Below are positions 25,919-35,499 of a DNA stretch of 40,517 bases, piece after piece. The translations under genes and the position numbers were made by a program. The notes below the pieces were generated by a model. The model saw nothing but the letters and a program-made list of their open reading frames with translations, searched no databases and was not told the origin of the DNA. The stretch is from JAJDFU01 sp964641965. GTDB lineage: Bacteria; Bacteroidota; Bacteroidia; Chitinophagales; Saprospiraceae. Within the stretch, counting starts at the first letter, position 1. Every line of letters starts with the position of its first letter. The DNA lies in assembly GCA_964641965.1 (NCBI GenBank), contig CAZXLD010000045.1:1-40517 (forward strand), written 5' to 3'.

Positions 25919-26908
25919 ATGAAAGCTGCAACATACACCCAATACGGCCCTCCCGAGGTGCTCCAAATCCAGGAGGTAAACATACCCCAACCTAAAGCGA
26001 AGGAGCTGCTGATCCGGATTCACGCTACTACCGTAACCACCACCGAATGCTATTTTCGGAAAGGAAGGCCCTTCATCACTCGTTTATTCACCGGATTGAC
26101 CAAACCTAAAATCAACCGGCTGGGCGAAGAACTGGCTGGAGTAGTAGAAGCAATAGGAGATGAGGTAACCCAGTTTAAGCCTGGTGATACCGTTTTTGGT
26201 ACCGCCGGACCGAAATTCGGGGCTAATGCCGAGTACCTGTGCACCCCGGAAGATGGAGTCTTGGCCCCTAAACCCGCCAACCTTTCATTTGGTGAGGCCG
26301 CCGCTTCTGTAGACGGAGTCCTGACAGCCTTACCCTTTCTGCGGGATGTCGGCCAGCTCCAGGCCGGGCAACGAGTGCTTATCTATGGCGCTTCCGGCAG
26401 TGTAGGTGCAGCGGCAGTGCAGATCGCTCGGTATCTCGGAGCCGAGGTAACCGGTGTTTGCAGTACACGCAACCTGGAGCTGGTCCAGTCTATTGGAGCC
26501 CATCAGGTAATCGATTATACCCAGGAGGACTATACGAGCTCCGGGCAATCCTATAATATCGTTTTTGATGCCGTAGGCAAAACCACTTTTGCCAAAGCGA
26601 AGAAGGTGCTAACGCCAAACGGGGTATTTCTGGAAGCTGGCATAACTCTGAGTATCGTTCCCCAGGTAATCTGGTCATCCCTCTTTGAAAAGAAAAAAAT
26701 CAAAATTGCGGCTACTGGAATTCGGCCTCCCAAAGAGCGACTAAAAGATTTGGAATGGCTCAAGGAGCGGTTGGAGCAAAGAGATATAGTGCCTGTTGTT
26801 GATAAAATTTACCCCTTTGAGGAAATCGTAGAAGCCCACCGGTATGTAGACCAAGGACGTAAACGAGGGAATGTAGTGTTGTTGCTAGAACACTTTGTAC
26901 GCAACTAA
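25919..26908 (+). CDS. MDR-superfamily NAD(P)-dependent oxidoreductase (quinone-reductase type)
   Basis: 329 residues of the medium-chain dehydrogenase/reductase family. The catalytic domain starts MKAATYTQYGPPEVLQIQEV, and the Rossmann segment is LIYGASGSVGAAAVQIARYLGA. The Cys/His zinc ligands of true alcohol dehydrogenases are not evident, so a zinc-free NADPH quinone reductase-like role fits better. It lies 65 bp after the TIR-receiver gene, separated by the inverted repeats at 25861-25900. The substrate is unknown. Confidence 0.85.
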   Translation: MKAATYTQYGPPEVLQIQEVNIPQPKAKELLIRIHATTVTTTECYFRKGRPFITRLFTGLTKPKINRLGEELAGVVEAIGDEVTQFKPGDTVFGTAGPKFGANAEYLCTPEDGVLAPKPANLSFGEAAASVDGVLTALPFLRDVGQLQAGQRVLIYGASGSVGAAAVQIARYLGAEVTGVCSTRNLELVQSIGAHQVIDYTQEDYTSSGQSYNIVFDAVGKTTFAKAKKVLTPNGVFLEAGITLSIVPQVIWSSLFEKKKIKIAATGIRPPKERLKDLEWLKERLEQRDIVPVVDKIYPFEEIVEAHRYVDQGRKRGNVVLLLEHFVRN

Positions 26909-26957
26909 ATAACTTGGATTCTCTTCTATTTTAAGTTTTCAGGAAAAGAAAAATCAG

Positions 26958-27335
26958 ATGGATCTAAATCAAATCACCGTCCCTTCCCTGGATGTACAGC
27001 GATCCATTGCATTCTATCAAACTCTTGGACTTCAATTGATCGTAGAAGCGCTCCCGCATTATGCGCGCTTCGCCTGCCCGGAAGGTAATGCTACATTTTC
27101 CGTTCACCTGGCGGACGAACTTCCGAAAGGGGAAGGGATTTATGTCTATTTTGAATGTGACAACCTGGATGAAAAAGTACAGCAATTGGTCTACCAAGGA
27201 ATTCAACTGGACGAACCACCGGAAGACAAACGCTGGCTGTGGCGGGAAGCGCGATTAAAAGACCCGGATGGCAATCAACTCATCTTTTATTATGCCGGTG
27301 AGAATCGGTTGAAACCGCCCTGGCGAATCAATTAA
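26958..27335 (+). CDS. VOC (glyoxalase/bleomycin-resistance fold) family protein
   Basis: 125 residues with the paired beta-alpha-beta-beta-beta modules of the VOC fold: an N-terminal ITVPSLDVQRSIAFYQTLGL and a C-terminal LKDPDGNQLIFYYAGENR. Metal ligands are not all obvious. Such proteins include dioxygenases, glyoxalases and drug-binding proteins; I cannot choose. Its last four bases overlap the end of the convergent SUI1 gene. Confidence 0.85.
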   Translation: MDLNQITVPSLDVQRSIAFYQTLGLQLIVEALPHYARFACPEGNATFSVHLADELPKGEGIYVYFECDNLDEKVQQLVYQGIQLDEPPEDKRWLWREARLKDPDGNQLIFYYAGENRLKPPWRIN

Positions 27336-27682
27336 CCCCCGGAGGCCTTCGTCTGTGAATAGCCCTTTTCTTTGAGGAGCGTTACCACTTTATCCCGTTG
27401 GTTGCCCTGAATGAGGATTTCCCCATCTTTGGCCGAGCCACCGACTCCACATTTGGACTTCAGGTATTTGCCCAATTCCTTTAGATCGTCCTCCGGGCCA
27501 ACAAAGCCCGTTACCAGGGTGACCTCTTTGCCTTTGCGATGTTTGCGATCGATCAGAACCCTTAATTTTTGTTGTTGTGGAGGAAGGGCTTCCTGTTCTT
27601 CTTCTTGTTGGTATTGATATTCGAAATCCGGATTGGTGGAAAATACCACACCGGATCGGCCTTTTTTTCCTTTTTTACTCAT
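27332..27682 (-). CDS. yciH: SUI1/YciH family translation factor-like protein
   Basis: 116 residues. A basic and Gln/Glu-rich N-terminal tail (1-38) precedes a SUI1 domain (39-110) with LRVLIDRKHRKGKEVTLVTGF, LGKYLKSKCGVGGSAKDGEILIQG and a final helix. This is the bacterial relative of eukaryotic eIF1 (YciH), which affects start-codon selection. Its ATG overlaps the last eight bases of hscA (ATGAGTAA), indicating translational coupling. Confidence 0.9.
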   Translation of the reverse strand: MSKKGKKGRSGVVFSTNPDFEYQYQQEEEQEALPPQQQKLRVLIDRKHRKGKEVTLVTGFVGPEDDLKELGKYLKSKCGVGGSAKDGEILIQGNQRDKVVTLLKEKGYSQTKASGG

Positions 27683-29540
27683 GGTCTACTTTTTTTCCTT
27701 TCATGGCGGTGGCAATCACGTAATCCATTACCTCGTGCGCCAATGGACTCGCAAAAGTATTGATGCGCTCCATCGCCTGGTTGATCGCATCTTTATCCTC
27801 CCCTTCAATAGAATCCGAAAGCGCTTTATTTAATTGAGTTAGGGTTTCCTTCTGCTCATCAGACAAAACAGATTCGTTTTGTTTTAGGAACCGATCGGTT
27901 GATAATACAATATTACGCCCTTCATTTCGAGCTTCCAGCAAAGCCCGCTGTTGCATATCGCCTTCAGCATGGGCGATGCTATCCAACAACATTTTGGCCA
28001 TTTCCTCTTCGCTTATGCCATATTGAGAACGGATCTCAATTTCCTGCTCCACTTCTGAGCGCAGCTCTTTCGCTTTTACTTTTAATATCCCATCTGCATC
28101 CAGGATGAATTGAATTTCAATTTTGGGTAATCCGGCAGCCATCGGAGGGATGCCCTTCAGAATAAACGCACCCAGCTTTCGGTTGTGTTCAACTAAATCT
28201 CGTTCCCCCTGGTAAACAGCGACTTTGAGGTTTTTCTGGCCATCCACAGAGGTAGTATATCGCCGGCCTACCCTCGACGGCACCTTGGAGTTGCGCGGAA
28301 GGATCACGTCCATCAATCCCCCAACCGTCTCAATCCCCAGGGAGAGGGGAGTCACATCCAACAGCAAAATATCCTTTTGCTTACCCGCCAACACATCAGC
28401 CTGGATAGCTGCGCCCAGAGCCACAACCTCGTCCGGGTCCAGTTCGGCATGTACCTTCCGGCCAAAAAAGGTGGAGACCTGTTCCTGGATCAGCGGTACC
28501 CGGGTAGATCCGCCAACCATTACCACCTGATCAATAGCACTAGTTTGTTTGTCCGCATCTGCCAATGCACTTCGGCAGGCCTCCAGGGTTCGATCTACCA
28601 GGGGTTGAATAATTGTGTTGAAGGCGCCTCGATCCAGGGAAAAAGAAACCCCTTCCAACTCATCGGTGAAGACTTCCTCCTTACTCAAGGTCTTTTTCGC
28701 TCGTTCGGCCAAAAGGCGGAACGATTGGGCCCATTCTTTATCCGTGGTAAGCCGATCAGTAGGAATTTCCATTTCTTTCAACCAATGATCCATAATGGCT
28801 TTATCCAGGTCATCCCCACCCAGAAAGGTATCTCCATTGGTAGACAACACCTCGAAGATTCCATCATGGATTTCCAGAATGGAAATATCAAAAGTGCCCC
28901 CACCCAGATCATATACCGCGATAGTCTGGTTATCGCCCGGATCCAGGCCGATTCCATAAGCCAGGCTGGCGGCGGTGGGTTCATTCACGATTCGGAGTAC
29001 TTCCAAACCGGCCAGCTTACCTGCATCCCGGGTAGCCTGCCGTTGGGTATCGTTGAAATAAGCGGGGACTGTAATAACAGCTTTGCTAACGGTGGCTTCC
29101 AGTTCGGCTTCGATCCGGTGTTTGAGCGCTTTAAGAATCTCTGCTGAAAGCTCAATCGGACTAAAATAGGCATCCTGGACACGTATTTTAACCAGGCTTT
29201 CGCTATCCTCATCCAGGATGGTATATCCAAAGTAATGCTCAAAACCCTTGACATCGCCAAAGGATTTACCCATCAAGCGTTTAACCGAATAAATGGTATT
29301 GCGAGGGTCCGTTTCCAGTTTTTGTCGCGCTTCCTCCCCAACGATTATCTGCCGAGGGCCGGCAAAATGCAGGACGGAAGGTACTAATGTGTTTTTCCCG
29401 TCTGCCCCTTTTACAGCTACCGGCTTTCCATCTTTAATATAGGCAACCAGACTATTAGTAGTTCCCAGATCAATACCCACGATAACTTCACTATCCTTGT
29501 TGAGGTTGCCTTCTTTAAGATTGATAGAAAATTTTGCCAT
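27675..29540 (-). CDS. hscA: Fe-S cluster assembly Hsp70 chaperone HscA
   Basis: 621 residues of the Hsp70 family: ATP-binding segments VGIDLGTTNSLVAYI, VYDLGGGTFDISIL and VMVGGSTRVPLIQ, then a substrate-binding domain and helical lid. The N-terminus (MAKFSINLKEG before the first phosphate loop) and the shorter, DnaK-unlike C-terminus fit Bacteroidota HscA. HscA helps transfer Fe-S clusters from the scaffold IscU with HscB; neither partner gene is here. The start at 29540 is chosen because upstream in-frame sequence to 29684 shows no Hsp70 similarity. It overlaps the SUI1 gene by eight bases. DnaK is the alternative, less likely. Confidence 0.85.
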   Translation of the reverse strand: MAKFSINLKEGNLNKDSEVIVGIDLGTTNSLVAYIKDGKPVAVKGADGKNTLVPSVLHFAGPRQIIVGEEARQKLETDPRNTIYSVKRLMGKSFGDVKGFEHYFGYTILDEDSESLVKIRVQDAYFSPIELSAEILKALKHRIEAELEATVSKAVITVPAYFNDTQRQATRDAGKLAGLEVLRIVNEPTAASLAYGIGLDPGDNQTIAVYDLGGGTFDISILEIHDGIFEVLSTNGDTFLGGDDLDKAIMDHWLKEMEIPTDRLTTDKEWAQSFRLLAERAKKTLSKEEVFTDELEGVSFSLDRGAFNTIIQPLVDRTLEACRSALADADKQTSAIDQVVMVGGSTRVPLIQEQVSTFFGRKVHAELDPDEVVALGAAIQADVLAGKQKDILLLDVTPLSLGIETVGGLMDVILPRNSKVPSRVGRRYTTSVDGQKNLKVAVYQGERDLVEHNRKLGAFILKGIPPMAAGLPKIEIQFILDADGILKVKAKELRSEVEQEIEIRSQYGISEEEMAKMLLDSIAHAEGDMQQRALLEARNEGRNIVLSTDRFLKQNESVLSDEQKETLTQLNKALSDSIEGEDKDAINQAMERINTFASPLAHEVMDYVIATAMKGKKVDHE

Positions 29541-29731
29541 ACCGTCATTTCCATTTTGGAGGGGCAAAGGTATCAGCTTACACACGATTATCTGTTCGAT
29601 TGCGTCTTTGGCTGAACCTAACCCGTTTTGTTGGTCTAACGTCCAGGCTCCAAGAAGGGTTTGCTTCAGCCCGGTATTTCCCAATAATCTAGGGTAATTT
29701 CCTTTTATTACAGCTTCTAAAAAGCGATTGG

Positions 29732-30649
29732 ATGATAGCGGATACGGTATTCATGGTGCGTCCGGCTCAGTTCGGATTCGACGAAGAAACAGCAACGAGC
29801 AATGCGTTTCAGCAACGGCCTGATCCAGCTGAGGCAGGGAATAGTCAATCAGTGGCGCTAGCAGAATTTGACGGCATGGTGCAGCAACTCAGAGCGGCAG
29901 GTATACAGGTGGTGGTCGGGGAAGACACTCCAGACCCGGCCAAACCCAGCGCCGTATTTCCAAACAACTGGATTAGTTTTCACCAAACCGGAGCCGTCAT
30001 TACCTATCCGATGGCTACCCCAAGCAGGCGGTCTGAACGCCGGGAAGACTTGGTTCAGCAGATCGGGCAGGACTTTGAAATTGGTCAACGAATCCATCTG
30101 GAATCCCATGAAGCTGATGACCAATTCCTGGAAGGTACCGGCAGTATGGTATTGGACCGCTTGAATCGCATCGCGTATGCTTGCCAGAGTCCGCGGACCA
30201 ATCCCGAATTGGTCCATTCCTTCTGTGATCGTTTCGATTATCAACCTATCTTTTTCCATGCAGTAGATAGCCAAGACATTCCGGTCTACCACACCAATGT
30301 TGTCATGGCTATGGGGGATGCCTTTGTAGTGATTTGCCTGGAGGCATTACCGGATCCGGATGAAAAAGCGGTTTTGGCTTCCAGTTTTCGATATACGCAT
30401 AAAGAGATCATTCCCATTTCACTGGACCAAATGGCCTCCTTTGCCGGCAATATGCTTTTGCTGAAAAATGGGGAGGGAGAGAAAGTGCTGGTAATGTCCG
30501 AACAAGCGCGAAAGGCACTCACGCAGGCGCAGGTAGATCTATTGGGACAGCATGCCCGCCTACTGGACATACCCTTGCACACCATAGAGCGATTGGGCGG
30601 AGGAAGCGCCCGGTGTATGATGACGGAAGTGTTTTTGCCTAGGAAATGA
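29732..30649 (+). CDS. ctlX: Arginine deiminase-related protein CtlX
   Basis: 305 residues of the amidinotransferase fold. The N-terminal MVRPAQFGFDEETATSNAFQ is characteristic of the CtlX group. Catalytic candidates are the His/Glu region in HLESHEADDQFLEGTGS and the near-C-terminal nucleophile Cys295 in GGGSARCMMTEVFLP. Family members hydrolyse guanidino compounds such as arginine derivatives; CtlX has been linked to citrulline use. It is divergent from hscA (191-bp gap), and its stop codon abuts that of the convergent GDPD gene. Confidence 0.88.
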   Translation: MIADTVFMVRPAQFGFDEETATSNAFQQRPDPAEAGNSQSVALAEFDGMVQQLRAAGIQVVVGEDTPDPAKPSAVFPNNWISFHQTGAVITYPMATPSRRSERREDLVQQIGQDFEIGQRIHLESHEADDQFLEGTGSMVLDRLNRIAYACQSPRTNPELVHSFCDRFDYQPIFFHAVDSQDIPVYHTNVVMAMGDAFVVICLEALPDPDEKAVLASSFRYTHKEIIPISLDQMASFAGNMLLLKNGEGEKVLVMSEQARKALTQAQVDLLGQHARLLDIPLHTIERLGGGSARCMMTEVFLPRK

Positions 30650-31609
30650 TTAATGCGCAGAAGCCTGAATAGCTTTATAAAATTGCTTTTTTTCAAAATC
30701 TTGATTCTCCCAGCGCTCCAGCACGAGTGCTCCTACTTCCAAGGGTCGATCCGTAGCAATTATATCCACCCCGGTCTTAAGCAGATCTGCATAGCTTTTT
30801 TTCCGTTGGTGTTTGGGCTGATCATCGACGGTAGAAAAAGTAGCCAGTGTAACCGGTATTCCATAGGCATGAAGCGCCTCATATAGATTTGGATTGGGAT
30901 CTCCTAAACCCGTGAAAGCCATCAGCCGATTGGCCGGAAGGCCAGCTTCCAGATAAGTTTGCAGATCCTTAATTGATTCGATGGTCACGGAGATCATCAA
31001 ATACGGATCCAGGCGATTGATCAGCTGCGCATCCTCCAGGGTGTAGGCAATCACCGTCGCAAAAGACTGTGCATTTTTGCGCTGAATCACTTGGACCACC
31101 CTTTCAAAAGGAACCTCTTGTTTGACATCCACCGCCAAAAGGCATGCGCCTGAAGACCAATCCAAAATTGCTTCAAAGAGCGGAATTTGAAAGCGAGTCC
31201 GCTTCCCGAAATCATCCACTAGTCTCAAGGTCTGCAGGTCTTGCCAGGTTTTTTGCAGAACCGGCCCCTTGCCCGTAGTCGTTCGGTCCAGGTCATCATC
31301 GTGCAGCAGGATCAAGATGCTATCCTTGGTCATATTTACATCGCACTCAATAAGTCCAGGTGTTTGAGGGGCAACCTGCTGGAAGGTTTCAAGTGCATTC
31401 TCCGGAAAGCCGGCCAAACCTCGTCCACCTCGATGCGCACTCACCAACGGAAGCCGTTCGGAAGTGAAATCCAGAAAGGTAGGCAAGTCGGTAGCTCCCA
31501 AATCCAACCGGAAGTCTGGCCCACCTGCTTTCTGGCACCCGGATATCAGCAGGATGGATAGAAAAACAGGGTTTGTCAGTCGATATATAGTCTGTTTAAA
31601 CCGCATCAT
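30650..31609 (-). CDS. Glycerophosphodiester phosphodiesterase family lipoprotein
   Basis: 319 residues. A lipobox, LISGC with Cys25, predicts a lipoprotein. The GDPD barrel shows SAHRGGRGLAGFPENALETF with the catalytic HRG, then ECDVNMTKDSILILLHDDDLDRTT with metal-binding Glu/Asp and the second catalytic His. It probably releases glycerol-3-phosphate from phospholipid headgroup diesters in the periplasm. Two start ATGs are adjacent (31609 and 31606). Its stop directly abuts that of ctlX. A strong terminator of the gene upstream lies between. Confidence 0.88.
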   Translation of the reverse strand: MMRFKQTIYRLTNPVFLSILLISGCQKAGGPDFRLDLGATDLPTFLDFTSERLPLVSAHRGGRGLAGFPENALETFQQVAPQTPGLIECDVNMTKDSILILLHDDDLDRTTTGKGPVLQKTWQDLQTLRLVDDFGKRTRFQIPLFEAILDWSSGACLLAVDVKQEVPFERVVQVIQRKNAQSFATVIAYTLEDAQLINRLDPYLMISVTIESIKDLQTYLEAGLPANRLMAFTGLGDPNPNLYEALHAYGIPVTLATFSTVDDQPKHQRKKSYADLLKTGVDIIATDRPLEVGALVLERWENQDFEKKQFYKAIQASAH

Positions 31610-31751
31610 CTAAGCATTCAATGTATGCCAGTTATGCTAGCAAAATATTAACAATGTAAGTAAAGTGTAATTAGGGTTTTAAGTTTTGATCAAACAACAG
31701 ATTAACCATATGCTTACGTATTTTTTTTCCCCACTTTATGCGAGTCATCCA

Positions 31752-31784
31752 CAAAAGATGCCTGCTCACTTTGAGCAGGCATCT
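31752..31784 (-). terminator. Strong rho-independent terminator after the TonB receptor
   Basis: A perfect 12-bp stem (arms AGATGCCTGCTC and GAGCAGGCATCT, 5-base loop) is followed on the minus strand by TTTTGT. It lies about 37 bp past the receptor stop and insulates the GDPD gene downstream. Confidence 0.82.
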
Positions 31785-31820
31785 CTATGAAATAGCTTTT
31801 ACTATCGGGGTTTTCCCGGT

Positions 31821-34800
31821 TTAATTAAACAGGTAACGCAAGCCGATTTGCATCGACCAGCGAGAAGAACGTACCCGCCCTGTGTCAATGAAGTCATCCG
31901 TCCAGGGCTCTTGGCCTCTCAGAATGCGGCTATTCAGGGTGTATTGCGGTGTATTTGTTCCTTCTTCTGTACCCTCTACATTATACAAGGTGAAGTTTCC
32001 AAAAGCACCGGCATCGTTGATCCGACCCCAGGAACGATCAAACCAGTTTCCAACCATGGCGCCAAAGTTGAAGATATCCAGGGTGAATTGCAGATTGTGG
32101 CGTTTGCCATTTCCGGTTTCTATGAAGAAATCCTGGATCAGTTTAAGGTCAACCATATTGACGAATGGGTTGCGAGCAGAGTTGCGCTCTGCATATTCCC
32201 CCCGATTCTCGCGTAATTCACGATTATCCTCTATAAATTGATTCAATGCATTCCATTGATCCTGAGGAGAGAATGTTTGCCCGTCTACCGTTGTTGCTAC
32301 GAAGTTAATCTCACTTTGGTCACGTGGAATGTAAACCAGGTTGTTGTCGTTAAATGCTCCATCGTTGATCAACCCACCAAAACCATCGTCATTGAGGGTG
32401 TACGAGAAGTTGTTTCCGGAAGAACCATTATAAAAGATGGATAACTGCGTACCAAGAAATCCAGCATATTCAATCCGGTAAGACAAGGAGGCAAATACCC
32501 GGTGCAAGGGTGCAAAGTCGGATCGTTGCACTTCACCTAGGTTGTTCAATCCGTTGATGTTCTGGTAGCCTCGCCATTGGGAGTTATTTTGTGAACTGGT
32601 ACCATCGTTGACGGTGTAGGAATCGCCAAAAGAATAGCCAATTGTACCGTTAAATCCATTAGAAAACGGCTTGGTAATGGTGGCTGCAAAATTGTAGCCA
32701 TACCCCCTGTTCGTATTGGTAGCCAGGAAAATACCCGTGTAAGTATCATCCACCTCATCAAATACATTAAAGATCGGACGGTCATCCGGAGTGCCGGTGA
32801 GTCCTTCTTCAGGAGCCCGCAAATTCAAGTTCTGATAATAGACATAATTGATATACTTGGTGTAGAGGAATTCAAAGGTTCCGATTAAGCCCCAGAATCC
32901 TAATTTTTGATCTACTGCGATATTTGCCTTAAATACTTGAGGCAACCTGAAATCTTCAGCAAAAAGGTCAATCTGACCTGAAGGGGTAGGATTATTTGGA
33001 TCCACCTCAAAAATCAGGTTGTCACTTCCATCAACCCCTACAGGCTGTTGATCAAACTCGGGGATAAAGACCAACCGGTCATTGAGACGGGTTCCACCAA
33101 TGTTCAAGCCGTAGTTGTTGTAAGCTCCGCCAAACCATACCAGCGGAATACGGCTGGTGAAGATTCCGGCTCCACCACGTAGCTGTGTGGTCTTATTGCC
33201 TCCGATATCCCAGTTGAATCCAATCCTAGGTGAAAACAACAACTGGGTGCTGATAAACTGCCCGGTAGCAGCACCTTGCAGGGGATCTCCATCAAAGTAG
33301 TTGAAGGTGCCTCTGGAGTTAGTAAAGGATGTATTGGCTTGTGCAGCAACTATCTTGGCAGTGGTCGTATCGTTGAATCCAGGGTTGACGGGTACATCAT
33401 CAGCAAAGATTGGAATATCCAATCGCAGACCGAAGGTCAGCTTGAAGTTGTCAGAAGCCTGCCATTCATCCTGCGCATAAATGCCAAACTGTGAACCCGT
33501 GAAGGAGGCAATAGCCGCCGACTGGTCACCGGTTACATTATCCACCTGAGAAAAACTGCGATCGTACTGGGTAGCGGCTACATCATCCAGAAATTGGCTC
33601 AGGCTGTCGTATTGGTAAGCCCCAAAGTTTTCCCGGATAAACAGGTTACCTACGTTATAGTATTCAAAGTTGACTCCAAATGTTAGGGTGTGTCGTTTCT
33701 GAAATACCTGGAAATCATTGGAGATGGTGAAAATATCCTGATCCAGGCGGTTGGCAGTAGAGAATCGCTCGGTTCCAAATTCGATACGGCCTTCGCCATC
33801 TTCGATACGCACATTGGGAAAGGGATCGCCGAATCCGTTCCGATCATCCCGTACACGGGTGTATCCAAATTTCAAATTGTTGGATAACTTGGAGCCAAAC
33901 ACACCATTCCATTCTGCTCCGGCAGTATGAGTCGTGGAAGGAAAGAATTCAGATCCATTTTCAAAGTTTATCCGGGTCGTACTGGAGTTTCTTGCTTCCA
34001 GGTTTTCGATATCGTTGAAAGAATAACGGAAGCTCAGTTTGTGATCCTGATTCAGATTGTAGTCCAGCTTCGCCAAGAAGAAATTCCGATCCAAGGTCGA
34101 CTCATTGTTTTCAAAGGTCCCCGGATCAAAACCAAATTCACCCTGAAGCTTGTTGACCAAGCTATTGATATCGCTACGGTCAGAATCCCCCTGATAGCGT
34201 TCTTCAAAATTCTCAAAGGGCTCTGGAGTCCGGTCGCGCTGGAATTCCGCGTTTACGAAAAAGAATAACTTATTCTTTATGATTGGGCCCCCCAGTCGGG
34301 CACCAAAGGTTTGTGCGGTGAAGGGAGCCAATCGCTGGCGGGTGAAATTTTCATTATCCGGTTGAAAATCCGGTGTTCTACCGGTTGTTTTTTCGTTGCG
34401 GAAAAACCAATAAGCAGATCCTTCGAAATCGTTAGTCCCGCTTCTGGTAACGGCATTCACAGACCCACCGGCAAAGCCGCTGAGACGAACGTCGTAGGGG
34501 GCAACTGAAACCTGAAATTGTTCGATGGCGTCAATACTAACCGGGCCAGCCCCAGTTTGTCCACCATTGGTACCAGAACCAGCTAACCCAAATACATCGT
34601 TGTTTACGATTCCATCTATATAGATCGCGTTGAACCGATTGTTTTGCCCGGCAATACTTAGGGAAAAGCCATCCGAATTATTGTTGTCAACCCGTACTAA
34701 TGGGTTTAGACGAGCAAAGTCTGCAATACTTCGCGTGGTGGTCGGTAGTGTATTAATACTTTTTTCATTGATGACGGTTTCCTGTCCGGTACGGTTCCCA

Positions 34801-35198
34801 TCGAAGATTTCACTGCTGGAAGCTACTACCTCGACAGCTTGCAGCTCCGTGGCTGTTTCATCCAGTTTCGAATCGAGTTTCAGGGTTTGTCCCAATTCCA
34901 GGAATATCCCTTCGAAAACTTGATCTTTGAAACCAGTGTAAGATAAAGTGACCTTGTAAGGACCACCTACGCGCATGCCCGGGATCCGGAAAAAACCGTC
35001 TACATCGGTAGTGTTGCCGTAGATAGAACCAGATTGCGTGTGTTCGGCAAGTACATTGGCGCCAATTAGGGGTTCACCGTTGGTGTCGGTGATGCGTCCA
35101 TTGATAGAGGCTGTTGTAGATCCTTGCCCGAAGAGAAACCCTACGAACAAGCATAACAAACCAGTTGCCCCTACCTGACGTAGTGACTTAAGTTTCAT
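31821..35198 (-). CDS. Oar-like TonB-dependent outer-membrane receptor
   Basis: 1125 residues. A signal peptide (1-25) is followed by a carboxypeptidase-regulatory-like domain (about 29-118, INGRITDTNGEPLIGANVLAE), a TonB plug (about 125-245, with IYIDGIVNND and FAGGSVNAVTRSGTN) and a long outer-membrane beta-barrel ending in QIGLRYLFN with the typical C-terminal Phe/Asn strand. The layout matches Oar-like receptors of Bacteroidota and myxobacteria, not SusC: no SusD lipoprotein gene follows. The ligand is unknown; Oar-like proteins are linked to import of large molecules or to surface export. It is transcribed alone. Confidence 0.9.
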   Translation of the reverse strand: MKLKSLRQVGATGLLCLFVGFLFGQGSTTASINGRITDTNGEPLIGANVLAEHTQSGSIYGNTTDVDGFFRIPGMRVGGPYKVTLSYTGFKDQVFEGIFLELGQTLKLDSKLDETATELQAVEVVASSSEIFDGNRTGQETVINEKSINTLPTTTRSIADFARLNPLVRVDNNNSDGFSLSIAGQNNRFNAIYIDGIVNNDVFGLAGSGTNGGQTGAGPVSIDAIEQFQVSVAPYDVRLSGFAGGSVNAVTRSGTNDFEGSAYWFFRNEKTTGRTPDFQPDNENFTRQRLAPFTAQTFGARLGGPIIKNKLFFFVNAEFQRDRTPEPFENFEERYQGDSDRSDINSLVNKLQGEFGFDPGTFENNESTLDRNFFLAKLDYNLNQDHKLSFRYSFNDIENLEARNSSTTRINFENGSEFFPSTTHTAGAEWNGVFGSKLSNNLKFGYTRVRDDRNGFGDPFPNVRIEDGEGRIEFGTERFSTANRLDQDIFTISNDFQVFQKRHTLTFGVNFEYYNVGNLFIRENFGAYQYDSLSQFLDDVAATQYDRSFSQVDNVTGDQSAAIASFTGSQFGIYAQDEWQASDNFKLTFGLRLDIPIFADDVPVNPGFNDTTTAKIVAAQANTSFTNSRGTFNYFDGDPLQGAATGQFISTQLLFSPRIGFNWDIGGNKTTQLRGGAGIFTSRIPLVWFGGAYNNYGLNIGGTRLNDRLVFIPEFDQQPVGVDGSDNLIFEVDPNNPTPSGQIDLFAEDFRLPQVFKANIAVDQKLGFWGLIGTFEFLYTKYINYVYYQNLNLRAPEEGLTGTPDDRPIFNVFDEVDDTYTGIFLATNTNRGYGYNFAATITKPFSNGFNGTIGYSFGDSYTVNDGTSSQNNSQWRGYQNINGLNNLGEVQRSDFAPLHRVFASLSYRIEYAGFLGTQLSIFYNGSSGNNFSYTLNDDGFGGLINDGAFNDNNLVYIPRDQSEINFVATTVDGQTFSPQDQWNALNQFIEDNRELRENRGEYAERNSARNPFVNMVDLKLIQDFFIETGNGKRHNLQFTLDIFNFGAMVGNWFDRSWGRINDAGAFGNFTLYNVEGTEEGTNTPQYTLNSRILRGQEPWTDDFIDTGRVRSSRWSMQIGLRYLFN

Positions 35199-35499
35199 GG
35201 TAAATCGTTTAATGAGTGATGTAAATCGCCATCAAGGTATCCCTTGGGTTTTAAGGAAATTTTAAGTCAATCAGAGAAGCTTAACTTAGCCATAAAGCGA
35301 AGGGATGAACAACTGTTTGCTTGAGGACTAGATTTGAAATACTGTTTTCTTTGCCGAATTTTGTTCTTGCTTTTCCCCCTTTTTACATCACTTTGTTAGG
35401 CTATGCGCCTAACAGTCTTTTAACATTTGCTTTCAATTTTTTTGAATTTTGTTACCAGACTTGCAAGAGGCTTAAAAAAATTGAGTATAGATTGAACAA
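35199..35499. other. Intergenic region of 301 bp, divergent
   Basis: An A/T-rich region between the TonB receptor (minus) and the patatin gene (plus) that should hold both promoters. I see T-rich runs and TATAGAT 16 bases before the patatin start, but no good match to the Bacteroidota TTTG/TAnnTTTG promoter and no RNA gene. Confidence 0.5.

Noticed and set aside
28377..29147. Long plus-strand open frame of 256 codons
   Set aside because: It lies entirely antisense to hscA, whose Hsp70 motifs are clear; the product has no recognisable features.
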